This document shows positions 37,432 through 46,618 of a DNA stretch of 64,000 bases, piece after piece. Within the stretch, counting starts at the first letter, position 1. Every line of letters begins with the position of its first letter. The position numbers and the translations under genes are program-made. The stretch comes from Glaciecola sp. (lineage in GTDB: Bacteria; Pseudomonadota; Gammaproteobacteria; Enterobacterales; Alteromonadaceae), in NCBI GenBank assembly GCA_029246415.1, contig JAQWNF010000029.1:124001-188000 (forward strand). Reading direction: 5' to 3'. The notes beneath the pieces were generated by a model, which saw only the letters and a program-made list of their open reading frames with translations, did no database searches and had not been told where the DNA came from.

Positions 37432-37526
37432 AATTGGTTGGTTAAGACCAATCTTGAGTATTGGTAATGCATGAAAATATAAAATTGGTCATATCAATAA
37501 GGCCTGAATTGGTTGATATATTGGTT
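37432..37526 (+). promoter_or_regulatory. cluster of TTGGT half-sites before the TonB receptor gene
   Basis: TTGGT occurs at 37434, 37438, 37461, 37485, 37509 and 37521. The site at 37438-37451 is a palindrome, TTGGT-N4-ACCAA; the site at 37484-37498 is ATTGGT-N3-ATCAAT, an imperfect palindrome. FadR-type GntR regulators (PdhR, LldR, UxuR/ExuR) use TTGGT-N(2-3)-ACCAA boxes. This suggests control by such a regulator, though none is encoded in the window. The rest of the gap up to 37635 is AT-rich and holds the presumed promoter. Confidence 0.5.
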
Positions 37527-37635
37527 GTAATATCTTTTTGTTTTTTGTATATTCAGACATAACATATACGTAACATAAATATAACAAGCGAAATGCACTC
37601 GTTATGCTCGCTCAAAATACAACGGAGAACTCGAT

Positions 37636-40600
37636 ATGTCGTTGATATCAGGTAAACACACGCACCCTAGTGTTCAGGAAGATCAATTTACTTTATCACC
37701 GGTTGCAAAATTGGTAAGAGCAGCGGTTATTGCCTCTGTTGCTGGCACAATTTCATTATCTGCAACCGCCCAAGAAACACCAACGGAAGCTGAAGTAGAA
37801 GTCGGAAGCGATGTTGAAGTCATTCAAGTCGTCGGTACTCGTAAAACTATTCAAGATCAAATCGCAATAAAACGCGAATCAACGACGGTTGTCGATGGTT
37901 TATCAGCTGAAGATATTGGTGACTTACCTGCACTATCTATCGGTGAAGCGTTAGAATCTATTACAGGCGCCGCTTCTCACCGTGAAAATGGTGGTGCAAC
38001 TGAAATCACGATCCGTGGTTTAGGTCCTTTTTTGAGCGCGACTCACATTAACGGTCGTGAAGCGACTAATGGTAGTGGTGACCGTTCGGTTAACTTCTCG
38101 CAGTTTCCTTCTGAATTAATGAAGAAAGTTGCGATTTATAAAACTCAAGATGCATCCATGATTGAAGGTGGTGTTGCTGGTGTTATTACACTTGAAACCC
38201 TTAAGCCGTTAGATTTTGCGAAGCAACGTTTCCAAGCCGAAGTCAAACTTAACTATAACCCTGACCAAGCTAATGTTGAAAATTCACTACAAAGCGGTTT
38301 AGGTTATCGTGGTACGTTAAGCTATGTTGACCAATTTGAATTTGCCGACGGCAAAGCACTAGGTGTAACACTTGGTTGGCAACGCCAAACGATTAGCCAA
38401 CCTGAAGCTGAATCGCGTGGCTCTAGTCCTACAGGCTCTTCATTATGGGCATGTTTAAATGATCCAACCATTACTGATACTGGCTTTTTTAACAGCTCAG
38501 TTGATGATTGTGAAGATAAAGTGGTTGATGGTAGTACAGAGAACCAAGGTTATAATACCAAAATTGATCCAGCCACAGGCCGAGCTTTTGATGCTGGTAC
38601 TCCTTACGCTTGGACTGGTTCAAGTCGTAGCTTTCGTCAAAATGAAACTTCAGATGAACGTGATGCGTTATTTATTGGTTTACAATTTCATCCTTCACAA
38701 GATTGGAATATTAACTTTGATGCGCAGCTATCTGATCGTATTCAAGAAGAAGCACGTCATGATTTAATCTATTTACAAAAACGTGTAACGCCAGGCGTTA
38801 CTGGACAAAACCTGATTACTAACAGCGATGGTGGTATTTTACATTGGCAAGGCGCTGACCGTTTTGAGTCTGCCGGTGAACAGTATTCTCGTGAAGAAAA
38901 TTATGTCGGTTATGGCTTAAATATAGAGCATTTTGTCAACGACGCTTTAACTATCACTGCGGATGTATCTTATTCGCAAACTAAGCGTGAAGAATTTCAA
39001 ATATCTAACCGTGGTCGCACAAGTTTCTTCCCTGAGTTTTCATGGGATTTAGGTGAATACATTCCAAACTTAACGACGACTAATTTTGATGTCACTGATA
39101 TTTCAAACTATACGTCAGATTTAAGAACTCGTCTTGATCATGAAAACGTTCGTGAAAACGAAAATGTTGCTGCACGTCTTGATTTTGAATATAGCTTAAA
39201 CGGCGATACTTTCACCAGTATTCAAGGTGGTGTGCGTGTTTCAGAGCTAACCCTAGTTCAATTAGGCGGGTCTCAAGGTAACGGCTCTAGAAATACTTTC
39301 ACTTTAGATGAAGGGACAACTGCTGCCATTGACGTATTAGAAAATTGTCAAATTGATTTCCCGGAAACAGATTTTTTATCTAACGTATCTGATGGTGATT
39401 TATTTACCAACGTAGATAGTTCAGGCAATGTGATTGATAGCGGTACGGGTTCATCTTGGGCAACTTACGATAATGTTTGTTTCTCTCAAGCGGTAGTTGC
39501 TTCTCAAGGTGGCGAGTTTGGTTATCCAGAAGTTGAATACGAGAATTCGGGAACTATCGATGTTACTGAAAAAACCACATCAGCATATGTCATGGCTAAC
39601 TATGATACTGAGATGTTAGGTAAATTTATTCGCGGCAACTTTGGTGTGCGTGTAGTGCAAACTGATGTGACTTCGATTGGTTTTAGACAAGGGTTTGATG
39701 TCACTATCGATGAGTTAGGTGTATATGATTTAGAGCCTAATGCCGATATAGAGCGCATTGTTGGTGGTGGTGATTACACTGAAGTTCTGCCTAGCTTTAA
39801 CTTAGTCGTAGATTATAACGAAGATATCTTATTACGTGCTGGTATTTATCGTGGTATGTCACGTGCCAACCCAGCTAACCTTGGTTATAGCCGTACTTTC
39901 CAAACTGATGATACAGATACGCCTGTTTCAATTGGTGATTTGTTAACAGGGGTTAATGGTTCAGGTAATCCAAATACACAACCATTAATGTCATGGAACT
40001 ATGATGTTGCTTTCGAGTGGTATCCAAACGAAGACTCTATAGTTGCGTTAGGTTTATATTACAAGCAATTTACCGGTGGTTTCCAACAACGCACAGTACT
40101 TGAAAACTTCAATGTAGGTGGTGTTGACGTTACTTTACCAATTACTAACTCTGTTACTACCGAGGAAAGCAGTGACTTACTAGGTTTAGAAGCATCATTC
40201 TCATATCGTTGGGATAGCGGGATCGGTGTGAAGTTTGGTTATAACTATGCTGATACAGACTTTGAATTTGAAGATAGTTTGTATGGTGACACATTCGAGA
40301 CTGATCTCGATGGTGTGACTACGCAATTAACTGAAGGCATTATTGATCCTGCTGGCGTTCCTGGATTCTCAGAGCACGTATTTAGTGGACAGATTTACTA
40401 TCAGGTAGGTGACTTTGATACTGCTGTGATCTACAAATATCGTAGTGAGTATTTCCAACCATATACAACTAATGGAACCAGAATTCGCTACGTAGATGAT
40501 GTTGGTGTTTGGGAAGCGCGTGCTTCATACAAAATCAACAAAAACGTCCGTGTGAAAATTGAAGCGATTAACTTGTTCAGTGAACCTAAGAGCACCTACT

Positions 40601-40677
40601 ATTTTGCTAGAGGCAATGCAGGTGAAGTAAACGATTACGGTCCTCGTTTATTTGCAGGTGTTAGCGTTAAATACTAA
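37636..40677 (+). CDS. TonB-dependent receptor (large, carbohydrate-type)
   Basis: A 1013-residue outer-membrane active transporter. It has an extended signal region ('VAKLVRAAVIASVAGTISLS', cleavage near ATAQ), a TonB-box-like 'EVIQVVGTRK', and a plug domain ('LPALSIGEALESITGAASHR', 'EITIRGLGPFLSATHINGRE', 'MIEGGVAGVITLETLKPLDF'). The 22-strand barrel ends 'RLFAGVSVKY' with a terminal aromatic residue. The size and motifs fit the TonB_Xanth_Caul-type receptors that import oligosaccharides in marine gammaproteobacteria. A Shine-Dalgarno (CGGAGAA) precedes the ATG. It is co-directional with two secreted lipoprotein genes, so I infer a glycan-uptake operon. The ligand is not known. Confidence 0.93.
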   Translation: MSLISGKHTHPSVQEDQFTLSPVAKLVRAAVIASVAGTISLSATAQETPTEAEVEVGSDVEVIQVVGTRKTIQDQIAIKRESTTVVDGLSAEDIGDLPALSIGEALESITGAASHRENGGATEITIRGLGPFLSATHINGREATNGSGDRSVNFSQFPSELMKKVAIYKTQDASMIEGGVAGVITLETLKPLDFAKQRFQAEVKLNYNPDQANVENSLQSGLGYRGTLSYVDQFEFADGKALGVTLGWQRQTISQPEAESRGSSPTGSSLWACLNDPTITDTGFFNSSVDDCEDKVVDGSTENQGYNTKIDPATGRAFDAGTPYAWTGSSRSFRQNETSDERDALFIGLQFHPSQDWNINFDAQLSDRIQEEARHDLIYLQKRVTPGVTGQNLITNSDGGILHWQGADRFESAGEQYSREENYVGYGLNIEHFVNDALTITADVSYSQTKREEFQISNRGRTSFFPEFSWDLGEYIPNLTTTNFDVTDISNYTSDLRTRLDHENVRENENVAARLDFEYSLNGDTFTSIQGGVRVSELTLVQLGGSQGNGSRNTFTLDEGTTAAIDVLENCQIDFPETDFLSNVSDGDLFTNVDSSGNVIDSGTGSSWATYDNVCFSQAVVASQGGEFGYPEVEYENSGTIDVTEKTTSAYVMANYDTEMLGKFIRGNFGVRVVQTDVTSIGFRQGFDVTIDELGVYDLEPNADIERIVGGGDYTEVLPSFNLVVDYNEDILLRAGIYRGMSRANPANLGYSRTFQTDDTDTPVSIGDLLTGVNGSGNPNTQPLMSWNYDVAFEWYPNEDSIVALGLYYKQFTGGFQQRTVLENFNVGGVDVTLPITNSVTTEESSDLLGLEASFSYRWDSGIGVKFGYNYADTDFEFEDSLYGDTFETDLDGVTTQLTEGIIDPAGVPGFSEHVFSGQIYYQVGDFDTAVIYKYRSEYFQPYTTNGTRIRYVDDVGVWEARASYKINKNVRVKIEAINLFSEPKSTYYFARGNAGEVNDYGPRLFAGVSVKY

Positions 40678-40712
40678 ACAAATTAAGAAGAAAACTTTCA
40701 GGAGTAGAAAGC

Positions 40713-43700
40713 ATGTTTAAGAAAGCAATTATACCCGTCATCGTAGCATCAGCCCTAGTCGGCTGTGGCAGTGATGACACGGTCAAGTTAGGTGATAATA
40801 CGCGCGGTGCGATTACCATCAACGGTAGCGATTTTGTCGCCGGCACCACATTATCTGCATCAGTTACTGATGCGGATGGCATTTTAACCGATACGATTAG
40901 TTTCGCTTGGTCAACGGGCACTACTGGTACGTCTTATACAATCACCGAGGCAGATGAAGGTACAATTATTTCAGTGTCTGCAAGATATACCGATGAAGCA
41001 GGTTTCACCGAAGGTGTTGGCGCATCTACTACAGTTGTATTACCGACGTTAAATGTCACCGCCAATGTCATGAAAGGCCCTGTAACAGGAGCAACGTGTG
41101 ATATTTTTGCGGTGGATGAAAATGGCGCTGCGATTACACCAGCTGAAGCAACGGCAACCTCAGTCGATGACGGCAGTGTGAGCTTTGTGGATGTTAATTT
41201 TGAAGGTATGGGCTTAGTATCTTGTACCGGCGGAACCTATACAGATGAAGCGACGGGTCTGACGGTAACAGCTCCAGTATTACGTTCTGTTGTAGACGTC
41301 GAAGAAGGTACGACTGATGATCCCGCCCCTTCATATATAGTTTCTCCATTAACGGAAATGGCCGTGCAAGCTGCAGGTTCTGATTTAACTAATTTTGCAG
41401 CAGAAGCTGAAGCGATTAATGGTCGTTTTGGTATTCGTTTTGATATTACTGAAGTTGCTCCTACAATTTTGGGTGTGACCCCACTTGGTGAACAAGGTGC
41501 TGCAGATGCTGACCGTTACGGTTCAGTTTTAGCGTTATTATCACAATTAGACGCAGATAATGCTGATAAAGATATGGCGACGATTATCTCTGATATTGTT
41601 ACTGATATAACTGATGATGGTACTTATTCTGATGCGACATTAGATGCGTTTGAGCTAGCTCAAACGAATTTGCAAACAACATCTCAGGTGGCTGCTGTAG
41701 TTGATACTGCATTGCTTGATGTAATTGGTTCTGCGGTTGGTTATAACAACGATCCAGTTACTGCAATTATCGAAGGTGAACTAAGCGCTACAGTACAAAA
41801 TACTGTTTCTACTCCTATTACTGGTACTGTGACCGTTACCGATCCGAACTTTGAAGAAGATGCAATAATTGCTCAGGCAGATGCGGTATTAACATATGGT
41901 ACTTTTAGTATCGATACTACTGGTGATTGGTCTTATACCGTTGATGTTGTAAATGACTCTGTTGCTAGCCTTGAAGTTGGCGCATCAGTGAATGATTCAG
42001 TCACCATTGAGTCTGTTGATGGGACTACCGCAACAATCGATATTCGTGTCGCAGCATTAACTCAAGTTGTTAAAATTTCGGATATTGGTAACGACACTGG
42101 GGAGATTAGATTTAGTGTTGATAAATTACGTCAAGGTAAATTAACAGCATCGTTTTCTAAAGGTGTTGCTTTAGGCAGTGATGGTAATAACAAAGACGCA
42201 TATATCACATTATATGGTTCTTCTGGTAGTTCGGCTGAATCATTAATGGATTTACGTATTCAAGGTAGTCAGACTACTGCAGAAGGTGTTGTGATAGATC
42301 CTCGATTCCTTGTTCGTAATACAGACAATGCTGCTTATCCTGGCGATATTGTCACAGCTCCGTTCGTCGAAGATAAATTCACCGATGTAGCTATTACTTG
42401 GGATTTAGATGCGACAGAACAAGTCACAGTGATGATTGATGGTGAAGTTATCGGTGGCGGCGCATTCTCAACAGCAGCTGTTGTTGATTCTGATTTCCAA
42501 GATTTAGACCAGTGGTTTGTGGACGGTGTTAAAGCGATCCAATTCCGCTTTGGTGATAATGATAGAACCATTCCTTTTGGTGCGTTCTATGTCGATAACA
42601 TTAAGGTCTATTCTGATACCGCTGGTACAACAGAAGTATTTTCTGATGATTTTGAAAGTTATGCTGAAGCCGAAACCTTAGATGGTACTGATAGTAAATA
42701 CAGCTTAGCAATTTACTCAGAAGTTGAAGTATTTGATGTGGGTGATGGCACTGAAGAAGCCGTTCCTGCTGCATTCTTTGATTTAGCTGGTGCGGTTGCT
42801 GGTGATGCAACAGAAGCTGCTACTGGTACAGTGAGTGTAATTGATTCTAATGACGGTGAAGCGTTCATTGTTGAGACAACATTAACAGGTACATACGGTA
42901 CATTCTCTATCTTAGAAAGTGGTGCTTGGACTTATACACTTGATGCAGCAAATGCAACTATTGCAGCACTTGTTGTAGGCGAGCGTGAGACTGATTCATT
43001 CTCTATAGAGTCTGTTGATGGCACGACTGCCGAATTTGTGATGACGATTACTGGTACTGTTGTAGTTAACACTGGTGACAATAATGTTGCAGTTGTAATC
43101 GATACTAATGATGGTGACACTGGTGAGCTTCGCTACAAAATTGATGGTGATGGCCTTGCTCAAGGTAAAATAACTGCCAAAGTCAAGCGTTTAGATGATG
43201 ATTTAGGTGATGGCGATGCGTTTATTACTCTTTATAACACATCGACAAACAATGGCGGAGCTCTACTAGACCTGCGTATTAAAGATGATAGCTTTAGTGT
43301 TCGCGACAGCAGTGTTGATGCGTCTGTAGCGACAGTGATACTAGATCAATTTATGGATGTAGAAATCACTTGGGAGTACCCTGGTGGCGATACTTCAGTA
43401 AGTCCTATCATTAAAGTATCAATTGATAGTGTTGACTTAGCAACTGATGGTTTCACTACGACAAGTAGTCCTGTTGGCGGTCTGACTCACGTTGCCTTTA
43501 GATTAGGCGATAACAGTCGTGTCATGGCTGATACGGGTAAGTTTATGATTGATGATTTCTTCTTGTACTCAGATATTGCAGGTACTCAATTGGTCTTTTC
43601 TGATGACTTTGAGAATTATGCTAATGGCGATTCATTGGATACTGACAATGCAGCTTCTCCATATAACTCAAGTACATCTGAAGCAACGGTAGAAACAATT

Positions 43701-44354
43701 GCTGGTGTAGGTGGTCCAGGTACTGAGGGTAACAAGTTAGCTGAAATTCGTGATACTGATTCTGGTGATACTGGTGAGCTACGTTATAAGATTGGCGACG
43801 ACGGCCTAGCACAAGGTAAAGTAACAGCTATGGTAAAACGCCTTGACGATGAATTAGGTGATGGTGATGCATTTATTACTCTCTATAACACATCAACTAA
43901 TAACGGCGGTGCTATTTTAGATCTGCGTATTAAGGACGATAGCTTTAGTGTACGTGACAGTAGCGTCGATGCTTCTGTCGCTACCGTGTTATTAGATCAA
44001 TTTATGAACGTTGAAATTACTTGGGAATACCCTGGTGGTGATACAAACACAAATCCTGTTATTAAGGTGACAATTGATGGAGTTGCTTTCGCTGCTGATG
44101 GTTTTACCACTACCAGTAGTCCTGTTGGCGGGGTTACCCATGTAGCATTCAGATTAGGGGATAACAGCCGAGTGATGGCCGATACAGGTGTGTTTTCTGT
44201 AGACAACCTTGCTATCTATTCTGATGTTGCTGGAACAACTGAGGTATACTCTGATGACTTTGAAGGCTATGCTGAAGGTGATTCATTAGACACTGATAAT
44301 GCTGCTTCACCTTACAATTCTTCAACTTCTGAAGCGACTGTAGGTGTTGAATAA
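40713..44354 (+). CDS. surface lipoprotein with VCBS and LamG-like repeats
   Basis: A 1213-residue acidic lipoprotein; the lipobox is 'ALVGC' (Cys18). After an N-terminal part of about 330 residues, domains alternate: VCBS-type repeat (about 345-446), LamG-like jelly roll (about 454-669), second VCBS (about 684-783), second LamG-like (about 793-992) and third LamG-like (about 1008-1213). The last two LamG-like units are nearly identical in protein. Recurrent strings are 'GELRYKI', 'GDGDAFITLYNTSTNNGGA', 'HVAFRLGDNSRVMADTG' and 'SDDFE.YA.G.SLD'. VCBS and LamG modules are typical of adhesins and glycan-binding proteins, so surface glycan capture for the receptor encoded 35 bp upstream is the likely role. 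No catalytic domain is recognised. Confidence 0.82.
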   Translation: MFKKAIIPVIVASALVGCGSDDTVKLGDNTRGAITINGSDFVAGTTLSASVTDADGILTDTISFAWSTGTTGTSYTITEADEGTIISVSARYTDEAGFTEGVGASTTVVLPTLNVTANVMKGPVTGATCDIFAVDENGAAITPAEATATSVDDGSVSFVDVNFEGMGLVSCTGGTYTDEATGLTVTAPVLRSVVDVEEGTTDDPAPSYIVSPLTEMAVQAAGSDLTNFAAEAEAINGRFGIRFDITEVAPTILGVTPLGEQGAADADRYGSVLALLSQLDADNADKDMATIISDIVTDITDDGTYSDATLDAFELAQTNLQTTSQVAAVVDTALLDVIGSAVGYNNDPVTAIIEGELSATVQNTVSTPITGTVTVTDPNFEEDAIIAQADAVLTYGTFSIDTTGDWSYTVDVVNDSVASLEVGASVNDSVTIESVDGTTATIDIRVAALTQVVKISDIGNDTGEIRFSVDKLRQGKLTASFSKGVALGSDGNNKDAYITLYGSSGSSAESLMDLRIQGSQTTAEGVVIDPRFLVRNTDNAAYPGDIVTAPFVEDKFTDVAITWDLDATEQVTVMIDGEVIGGGAFSTAAVVDSDFQDLDQWFVDGVKAIQFRFGDNDRTIPFGAFYVDNIKVYSDTAGTTEVFSDDFESYAEAETLDGTDSKYSLAIYSEVEVFDVGDGTEEAVPAAFFDLAGAVAGDATEAATGTVSVIDSNDGEAFIVETTLTGTYGTFSILESGAWTYTLDAANATIAALVVGERETDSFSIESVDGTTAEFVMTITGTVVVNTGDNNVAVVIDTNDGDTGELRYKIDGDGLAQGKITAKVKRLDDDLGDGDAFITLYNTSTNNGGALLDLRIKDDSFSVRDSSVDASVATVILDQFMDVEITWEYPGGDTSVSPIIKVSIDSVDLATDGFTTTSSPVGGLTHVAFRLGDNSRVMADTGKFMIDDFFLYSDIAGTQLVFSDDFENYANGDSLDTDNAASPYNSSTSEATVETIAGVGGPGTEGNKLAEIRDTDSGDTGELRYKIGDDGLAQGKVTAMVKRLDDELGDGDAFITLYNTSTNNGGAILDLRIKDDSFSVRDSSVDASVATVLLDQFMNVEITWEYPGGDTNTNPVIKVTIDGVAFAADGFTTTSSPVGGVTHVAFRLGDNSRVMADTGVFSVDNLAIYSDVAGTTEVYSDDFEGYAEGDSLDTDNAASPYNSSTSEATVGVE
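43090..44341 (+). repeat. internal duplication of LamG-like domain coding sequence
   Basis: Two units of about 580-600 bp (from about 43114 to 43689 and from about 43760 to 44341) encode nearly the same domain. In the aligned stretch starting at 43273 and 43921, 41 codons show about 16 synonymous changes and only two amino-acid replacements, so the copies are not recent at DNA level but the protein is conserved. Confidence 0.85.
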
Positions 44355-44419
44355 CACAGTTAAACGAGCTTTGAGTTAATAATGTATTAACTCTTAAGTT
44401 CGGTTTAAGAGATATAGTT

Positions 44420-44458
44420 AAGGGTACAAAGTAGTGATATTTTGTACCCTTATTTTTT
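44420..44458 (+). terminator. Rho-independent terminator after the VCBS/LamG gene
   Basis: AAGGGTACAAA (44420-44430) and TTTGTACCCTT (44441-44451) make a perfect 11-bp stem with a 10-nt loop, followed by ATTTTTTG. A second, weaker inverted repeat, GAGTTAAT-N5-ATTAACTC, lies at 44373-44393. The next gene starts only 31 bp later, so some read-through is likely. Confidence 0.88.
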
Positions 44459-44489
44459 GCGTAATGATTTATTTTTAGAGAAAACATAA

Positions 44490-45461
44490 ATGAAAGACAT
44501 AGGACATTCATGCTATGCAATATGGTTGTTAATGGGGATGTGCACCTTGTTTAGTAGCGGCTGTACCAGCACATCTAATCAAGGGACAGTTCAGAGTCAA
44601 TTCATCACCCATCTCCCTAACAGCAACTTCACACCTACTACCACCTTGACCGTTTCTGCTGATGGCGCTGACTCCGGTTTCAATGCTTACGAGTTGATTA
44701 CCAAGGGCTTTGGCAAAGGGACTATTGAGTCTCCCGACTTATATGTAGGCAATCACACTGATGTGGTCCATATTGTGGAAGATAGCGATGAGGTGATAGG
44801 GAATCACTTTGTGTTTTTATCACACCGAGATTTTGATAAAGACAGAAACAAAGCTTCGTTAGATCGACAACGCAACGAAATCAAAACATTTGGCCGTTCT
44901 GATCCAACATTACTGGGGTTTCAAGGCGAAACAGTCCAGTATCAATGGCGCTTCAAAGTCAGCACTGAAATGAAACTGTCGCGTAAGTTTAGTCATTTTT
45001 TTCAAATCAAAGCGAAAAATGCGACCGAAAGTAATGCAAATGGTAATGATGAACAACCTATTATTACACTATCAGGTGCGCAGCATCCACGCACTGGGAA
45101 TGAGTTGCAAGTACGCTACAACGCAGGCTCCAAACCTTCAGGAGAGCGCAAAAAAGGTGAATATCTATCGCGTGTAGATTGGGATTTAATCACCGATGAG
45201 TGGGTTGAAGTGATCGTTCAAGTTACCTATGCAGAGCAAGGGGAGTTCGCCATGCAGCTTACGCGTCTGTCTGATCAGTCTGTGATCTTAGATATTCAAC
45301 GCGACAATATAGATATGTGGCGGGGTAACACACACAAAGACTACGCGCGACCTAAATGGGGGATATATCGCTCAATAGCAGATAAAGACAGTTTACGAGC
45401 GGAAGAAGAACAAGTGCGGTTTGCTGATTTTACAATCCGTAAAGGAGTCATGTTAGATTAA
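44490..45461 (+). CDS. lipoprotein resembling jelly-roll polysaccharide lyases
   Basis: A 323-residue secreted lipoprotein; the signal ends 'LFSSGC' (Cys25). The body looks like the concanavalin-type beta-jelly-roll of polysaccharide lyases in the heparin-lyase-I/glucuronan-lyase group (PF14099-like). It has 'FSHFFQIKA' followed by 'QPIITLSGAQHPR', 'DEWVEVIVQVTYAEQGEFAM', and the C-terminal 'ARPKWGIYRSIADKDSLRAE' with 'QVRFADFTI'. Such enzymes cleave uronic-acid polymers by beta-elimination. I infer a lyase or a glycan-binding derivative; catalytic residues cannot be confirmed by eye. It lies 135 bp after the VCBS/LamG gene, beyond a terminator, and its end overlaps nspC by 4 bp convergently. 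Confidence 0.7.
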   Translation: MKDIGHSCYAIWLLMGMCTLFSSGCTSTSNQGTVQSQFITHLPNSNFTPTTTLTVSADGADSGFNAYELITKGFGKGTIESPDLYVGNHTDVVHIVEDSDEVIGNHFVFLSHRDFDKDRNKASLDRQRNEIKTFGRSDPTLLGFQGETVQYQWRFKVSTEMKLSRKFSHFFQIKAKNATESNANGNDEQPIITLSGAQHPRTGNELQVRYNAGSKPSGERKKGEYLSRVDWDLITDEWVEVIVQVTYAEQGEFAMQLTRLSDQSVILDIQRDNIDMWRGNTHKDYARPKWGIYRSIADKDSLRAEEEQVRFADFTIRKGVMLD

Positions 45462-46594
45462 GATAGGCGACCAAGAAAATCTTCATAGGTAAACTCTCTG
45501 ATCAAATCGAATTTACCATCTTGACGCAAAATTCCAATAGCAGGGTGTTGTACCCCATTAAAAAATGAAGTTTTGACCATAGTGTAATGCATCATATCTT
45601 CAAACACGATGCGTTGACCTACTTCTAGCGGCTCTGCAAAACTATACTCAGGTAACATATCTCCGGCTAAACATGAGTTGCCACCTAGGCGGTAGGTAAA
45701 TGCGAGTTGATCTGCTTCTTGGGCATCTTTGATACTCGGACGATAGGGCATCTCGAGTACATCAGGCATGTGCGCGGTTACGGATATATCTAAAATCGCA
45801 ATTGGACCATCATTTTCAACAATATCCACAATCTCAGCGATTAACGGTCCAGTCTGCCATGCAACCGCAGAACCGGGCTCCAAAATAACATGTAGGTGTG
45901 GGTACTTAGCTTTAAAATTATTGAGCACGCGGATCAGGTGTTCGACATCATAATCGTCTTTTGTCATTAAATGACCACCACCTAAATTAAGCCATTTTAA
46001 TTTAGAAAAATAACTCGAAAATTGAGTTTCAATGGCATTGAGCATACGCTCTGTCGCATAGGAGCCACACTCACACAAGGCATGAATATGAAAACCTTCA
46101 ACGTCGCTTAAGTCTTGACCTTGAAGCTGGGATGCGGTGATCCCTAAACGCGAACCAGGCGCACAAGGATCGTATAACGGCGTATCGGCCTCTTGATGCT
46201 CGGGGTTAACACGCAACCCCATGCTCACATTTGCTTGAGCACACACGTCTTTGTGTAGTAAAAACTGCGCGATGCTGTTAAATGAAATGTGATCGACTTC
46301 TTGAACTATTTCTGGCATTTCAGCGGTTTTAAACGCAGGAGAAAACGCATGAACTTGTTTGCCAATGCGTTTAGCTAACTTAGCTTCCCATAAGGCACTG
46401 GCAGTTCCGCCTTGTAAGTACTCACTTACCAAATCGAAACATGACCACATTGAAAACCCTTTTAGGGCTAAAATAATATCGACGCCCGTCGCGTTTTGTA
46501 CGTCTTGCATGAGCTTCAGGTTAGCAATTAACTTCGCTTCTTCAAGCACATAACAAGGGCTTGGGATCACAGGATTATTGGTCCAATGTGGCAT
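45458..46594 (-). CDS. nspC: carboxynorspermidine decarboxylase
   Basis: NspC removes CO2 from carboxynorspermidine (or carboxyspermidine) to give norspermidine or spermidine. It is a PLP enzyme of the alanine-racemase fold. The 378 residues match Vibrio NspC in length, with 'SPCYVLEEAKLIANLKLM', 'ILALKGFSMWS' (PLP lysine), 'NPEHQEADTPLYDPCAPGSR', 'HALCECGSYA', 'LNLGGGHLMTKDDYD', 'ILEPGSAVAW' and 'GNSCLAGDMLPEY'. It follows the carboxynorspermidine synthase gene by 24 bp or so, forming a two-gene polyamine unit. Confidence 0.96.
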   Translation of the reverse strand: MPHWTNNPVIPSPCYVLEEAKLIANLKLMQDVQNATGVDIILALKGFSMWSCFDLVSEYLQGGTASALWEAKLAKRIGKQVHAFSPAFKTAEMPEIVQEVDHISFNSIAQFLLHKDVCAQANVSMGLRVNPEHQEADTPLYDPCAPGSRLGITASQLQGQDLSDVEGFHIHALCECGSYATERMLNAIETQFSSYFSKLKWLNLGGGHLMTKDDYDVEHLIRVLNNFKAKYPHLHVILEPGSAVAWQTGPLIAEIVDIVENDGPIAILDISVTAHMPDVLEMPYRPSIKDAQEADQLAFTYRLGGNSCLAGDMLPEYSFAEPLEVGQRIVFEDMMHYTMVKTSFFNGVQHPAIGILRQDGKFDLIREFTYEDFLGRLS

Positions 46595-46618
46595 GTTCTG
46601 TATTTCCTTTTACCGGGT

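Noticed and set aside
37358-37526. CRISPR-like array in the receptor upstream region
   Set aside because: The 11-bp units are contiguous with no spacers, and the TTGGT motifs are too short and irregular. No cas gene is present.
42601-42810. Gln/His-rich minus-strand frame within the lipoprotein gene
   Set aside because: It arises from antisense reading of repetitive GAT/GAA/GTT codons. Similar shadows recur at other repeats.
44212-44520. 102-codon minus-strand frame across the end of the VCBS/LamG gene
   Set aside because: It runs through a strong terminator hairpin, is rich in Gln/His/Leu from antisense reading, and has no translation signal.
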